DNA of 11,161 bases from Lunasporangiospora selenospora (taxonomy: Eukaryota > Mortierellomycota > Mortierellomycetes > Mortierellales > Mortierellaceae). The translations under genes were made by a program, and so were the position numbers. The notes under the pieces were generated by a model that did no database searches, was not told where the DNA came from, and was given only the letters and a program-made list of their open reading frames with translations. How positions within the stretch are numbered: the first letter of the stretch is position 1; each line of letters starts with the position of its first letter. This document shows positions 7,601 to 11,161 of this stretch, in pieces. The stretch is taken from the NCBI GenBank assembly GCA_015680635.1, contig JAABOA010000117.1:7340-18500 (forward strand), given 5' to 3'.

Positions 7601-10600
7601 AGTCTGGCAGCGCTTGTGATCAGGTACTGAAATACGTATTATCTCTATCATGTAATTTGTTACAATGGTGTATTAGCTCAGACGGGGAGCGATAATGTCA
7701 CCATCCCACACTCCATCTCTGTTCTGAAAAATGGATCAAGACGGATAGTCTTGGTTGGTCTTCGTGACGGATGTATCATATCCTACAGCTGTCTACTGCC
7801 CATGAGCGAACACTATCGGGCACAACCATCATTGTCAGCACGTGTACTCTACTCTCCTCGTCTATTCAAGTTGGGAATATTGCCTGTGAAATTTGCATTC
7901 ACCGATGATAAGGTCCTTTCAAAGGCTCTTGTAATGTCAGACAAGCTGTGGCAGATCGCATTTAAAAAAGACTTGGAGATACAGTCGGTATTGTTTGACG
8001 ACGAGGTAGGTGGATGCAATCGAGATGCATTAACTTCAAGAGCAGTGCTCTGTTTAACAGTACAGTACACTAACCAGCTATGCTGGTTACATTTTCATGC
8101 TTCGAAAGGTGTCACAGGCGTGCTCATTCCAGTCCACAAACCATATTCAGTCTTCGCCTTCTGAATTTTCGTTTATCGTGGACAATCTCGACATGCAACT
8201 TGTCAACCTTGAGAGTGCTCAAAGTTACAGTCGACAGACACTCTCGCTTGGAGAGGTATGGCCATCCCCTCCCTGAGTATTAGCATACTGACCCCTTCTA
8301 CTTAGACACCTGGTGCTAACTAACTTTCATCCTCATGAAGACGCCTCGAAGGATCTTAGATATTTCATCAAAAAGACTGCTGCTGGTTGCATGCGTAGGA
8401 GCCAAATTCCCTTTTGCAGAGTCAACGGTCTATCTGATCGATCCTGAGAGGTAGGAAACCATTCCTGAAATACTGTCTGGAAGGTTTTACCGTTTTTGCT
8501 CACTCCAAGGCCGACACCTATATTTGATCTGTGAATAGATCGTCAAGTGAACTAGGTCAGGAGCGTCAACACATTGTGGCACAATTTGGGCTTAAACAAG
8601 GAGAGTCTGTTTACAGTATGACAGGTACAGTCGAGACGTCTTACAAAAAATGGCCGTTTGAAGCTTTAAATGAAATCATATGAAAGTATTCTCACTCTCC
8701 CCATTTTTCCTTCTCCTGACCCCTTTGACATTATTGTTTTGCAAAAGAATGGAGAATTCCTCGCCCAAACAAGTCGGACGCAGTATACCTTTGTATTGGC
8801 ACAGGGATTTTCTCGGCAACTGGATCGGAGATGTCCGCCTCGGCGCCCAGAACAGGGCGGTTAGTTGTTTTGTCTGTCAAGCAATCAAAGGTATTGTTAA
8901 CAATTACTCCACTGAGTAACTGACAAGCTCTAGTGCTCCTTTTACTAAATATATTACCATTGCAATTACCTCTCTTCCCAACTCTGCCTGTGTACCAGAA
9001 ACAAGACCGACGGCACCGAAGGTTTGAACTGGACTTGCGGTGGGCTATGACAATGTCAGCGCCCGTATTTGCCATTTCTATATTCAAAGAAATGTAAGTA
9101 CTAAACTATTCGTTTGTTTTCATTTTGAATAAATGTGTCATGAGGATGTCAGATGGAGCTGCAACTTGAAGACTGACCATAAGATTGTTGATCTATTAGG
9201 ATGCTATTGATATCTAACGGACCGTTACTCAAGCTGCTAGCTCTGGACCTTGAAAAAAAAACGTAAGTCTAGAGCCGTTATCAGATATTTTCGGTGCTCT
9301 GTAGTTGCGATGACCTTTATACTTCCTTTTATCTAATAGTGATATATTTCTCTGATTACGTAGACTGGTTGAAAGAGCCAATTACCGTGAACGATGGCCC
9401 ATAGTTCAGATATCGACGCATGGAAACATGATCTGTACAGGCTCGCGTCGTGAATCCATATGCTTTTACGAGTACCAACCTGGAGTAGCCGGTGAACGAA
9501 GCTTTGACAAGCTAAAGTTCTTGAAAAGGTACCATTTTTTATTAGTGTGGTCACTCCGATGCATGCTTCTAACTCACACTAAGGGATACTAAAGCTGCTT
9601 GCTCGGTCAATGAGGAGGGAGGCAAGAGAATGAAAGTAATAAGTGAAGGCATCTGCTACCTGAGAAGTCCTGTTGACCATAATATGCCTATCCTTTGCTA
9701 AAAATTAGCGCACGGTCTGCCAGGGTGGTATCCGACTGCTTGGCGATATCATCAGACTTCGCTGTCGGAGTCGATATGGCTGGAGGCATATTTGGAGTTG
9801 GCTATTCGAAAGGTACATTCAGTGACAGTAGATTGAATATATCGAGTGAGCTTGATTATGCTGTATCATTCATTAACAGCAACGGACCTGTTTATCCTTA
9901 TTACAGATGGCCCCACCCACCAACGATCGCTTGCAGACATATTTTCATTCCATATAGGAGAAGCAATCAACAGAATCCGGATTACCGATATTTGGCATAC
10001 TGAAGAGAGATCACTGCGAGGCGTGCCTCTTATCCAGCGATCCTCTAAAGTAGCCACTATACCCTCCGAAAGCAATAGAGGTCTTGACGATGGCCGGCTA
10101 CTTACGCAACCCGACTGTTATGGTCAATTAGCAGGCAACGCATTGTCGACTTCCAGCTCAACACGACATTTACCAGTACTACCACTAGAGCTGGCATCAT
10201 TGATGACCTCATGGATCTTGTTACCTTGGACACCTCCAGGATCGGAAACCTCAACGAACCCCCCGAATTCAAAACACAAAGGGCCTAGCTATTCCGGTCA
10301 AGGACATGATTATAAATCAGAGACTGGACAAGACTCTATCCTGGCAACAACGCACCAGGAAGAGATGTTTCCCCAACCGACTTCAACCTCGTATCCCTCC
10401 TCTAGCCCCCAGAGGTTGCATTCAAAACTCTCTTCTCAAGCGTTGATTGGGTGTTCACTCCTTGGCAGTGTAATCGGCTTCTGGAGGCTCAATCCTGCTG
10501 TCTTTACTATCCTCTCTTCTGTTCAGACCATTCTCCAGACGCTCTACTCAAGTCGTCCTGTTCTTGGTAACCTGCACGATCGATACCGATCATTCTCATC

Positions 10601-10943
10601 GCAGGGTCAGGGTGTAATTGACGGTGACTTGATGGACCGATATCTGGATTTAACCCATGAAAGTCGGGTCGAGGTCGTGGGTCAAGTCATTGGACTTGCA
10701 TGGACAGTAGAAGAGTGGATGAAGCAATGTGAGATGACTTCTCAGGAGAAAGAGATATTATCCAACACAACAAGCTTTTCTAGTGCTCAGCCCGTGGATG
10801 GCCGAAGAAATCTTGACGAGCACTTCAACACGATTATACATGATGTCTGCCTGGCCCCTCATGAGAAAGGTCTCTGTAAGACGTCGAACGTTATCAATCA
10901 CATTCTACTCTTCCTGTGCTCTCTGGACTGGCATCAGAAATAA
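4649..10943 (+). CDS. CPSF-A/MMS1-N beta-propeller scaffold (DDB1/SF3B3/CPSF160 superfamily), 1510 aa
   Basis: Large WD-like scaffold of the superfamily that includes DDB1, SF3B3/Rse1, CPSF160/Cft1 and Mms1; its partners here are unknown. Eighteen exons: 4649-4819, 4931-5272, 5375-5439, 5519-5612, 5686-5810, 5906-6077, 6176-6953, 7053-7568, 7677-8005, 8118-8255, 8341-8450, 8539-8624, 8748-8890, 8999-9093, 9200-9262, 9364-9528, 9709-9812, 9907-10943 (4533 nt, in frame throughout). N-terminal propeller (MMS1-N): HLQPPGVIHQACIGSW, DMDLVFGK joined to GTYLSLCRFK, VHEQPVFGTIKDM (about 84-96), LAIDPTNRLIAVAALQDSIK, and LKALPNIPRAMIYVDEENIS. Middle: YLLYSSDQGDGNILAIGEG, CSGMKTEGSVKRIRYGV, GGSLEDISDSSGLDLSQ, VLVGLRDG. 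C-terminal CPSF-A region: TLSLGETPRRILDIS (T911-R914), YLCIGTGIFS, FSFHIGEAI, ALIGCSLLGSVIGFW, and IDGDLMDRYLDL (I1403 onward). It is longer than DDB1 or SF3B3 and matches no canonical paralogue cleanly. The start at 4649 is the ATG that best suits the family N-terminus. Superfamily membership is firm; the specific role is not. Confidence 0.92.
6084..6103 (+). repeat. Perfect 10-bp tandem duplication in scaffold intron 6
   Basis: ATCCAATTTC occurs twice in tandem just after the GTATGG donor of intron 6078-6175, followed by a further ATC. This is probably a slippage duplication with no coding effect. Confidence 0.8.
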
Positions 10944-11147
10944 CACGACGACACCTCTTCCCCTTACCATGGACTACTAAGCATACAATTTTCCTCCAGA
11001 AGGAAAAAGATGCAGAGCCAAAGAGTAGCATAACCTGAGCACCATGATGTCTTTTGAGACGAGGATAGGAGATAGGATAGCGTAGTGATTTCAGTTTTTT
11101 ATTTCTTCTTTTGAGTGTAGGAGAGGAGAGTTGATGAAAGGACGTGA
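10944..11147 (+). other. 3' flank of the scaffold gene
   Basis: Probable 3' UTR and downstream sequence. It contains GGATAG/GAGATAG-type purine repeats at about 11060-11078. There is no AATAAA on the plus strand. A TTTTTTATTT at about 11095-11104 reads AAATAAAAAA on the other strand and could serve a convergent gene beyond the window. No coding region is seen. Confidence 0.4.
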
Positions 11148-11161
11148 TTTTTTTTTTTTTT
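11148..11161. repeat. T14 homopolymer at the window end
   Basis: Fourteen consecutive T residues run to the last base of the window, so the true length is unknown. It may continue, or it may be an assembly or sequencing boundary. Confidence 0.8.

Noticed and set aside
7667-7692. TAGCTCAGACGG motif resembling a Pol III A box or tRNA 5' half.
   Set aside because: No B box, cloverleaf or T-run follows. The sequence spans the acceptor and start of scaffold exon 9.
10130-10290. Possible frameshift, because another frame (RAGIIDDLMDLVTLDTSRI) also looks protein-like.
   Set aside because: That frame is short and stops soon. The main frame is open for over 1 kb and joins conserved blocks on both sides.

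Overview
The window looks like nuclear DNA of a filamentous, intron-rich fungus, most plausibly an early-diverging lineage such as Mortierellomycotina (inference). The pointers are spliceosomal introns of about 50-220 nt with GT(A/G)(A/C/G) donors and CTAAC or CTGAC branch motifs, a PHO80-type cyclin, a compact 416-residue squalene synthase, and a strongly pyrimidine-rich promoter. There is no sign of bacterial, viral or transposon genes.

Layout. Positions 1-691 (+) hold the 3' part of a PHO80/PCL-family cyclin gene with one intron, followed by an AATAAA signal. Positions 1117-1874 (-) hold a small, unrecognised, apparently spliced gene that no single open frame reveals; its 3' half is well supported and its 5' half is ambiguous. 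An intronless tRNA-Thr(UGU) lies at 2036-2108 (-). A pyrimidine-rich promoter/leader (about 2460-2733) precedes a five-exon squalene synthase gene (2734-4525, +). Only 123 bp later an 18-exon gene begins (4649-10943, +). It encodes a 1510-residue beta-propeller scaffold of the DDB1/SF3B3/CPSF160 superfamily (MMS1-N plus CPSF-A regions). The last 218 bp are a 3' flank ending in a T homopolymer.

The genes do not form a pathway. Squalene synthase is the first committed step of ergosterol synthesis, the cyclin is a regulatory partner of a Pho85-like kinase, and the scaffold belongs to a superfamily used in ubiquitin ligases and RNA processing. The window reads as an ordinary housekeeping region. 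The items most worth a second look are the hidden minus-strand spliced gene, the non-canonical CPSF-A scaffold, several introns with in-frame alternative acceptors or AAAAG acceptors, and an 18-bp tandem repeat inside a squalene synthase intron. I did not find a convincing undescribed system. All exon boundaries are deduced by eye from splice motifs, frame and family resemblance.
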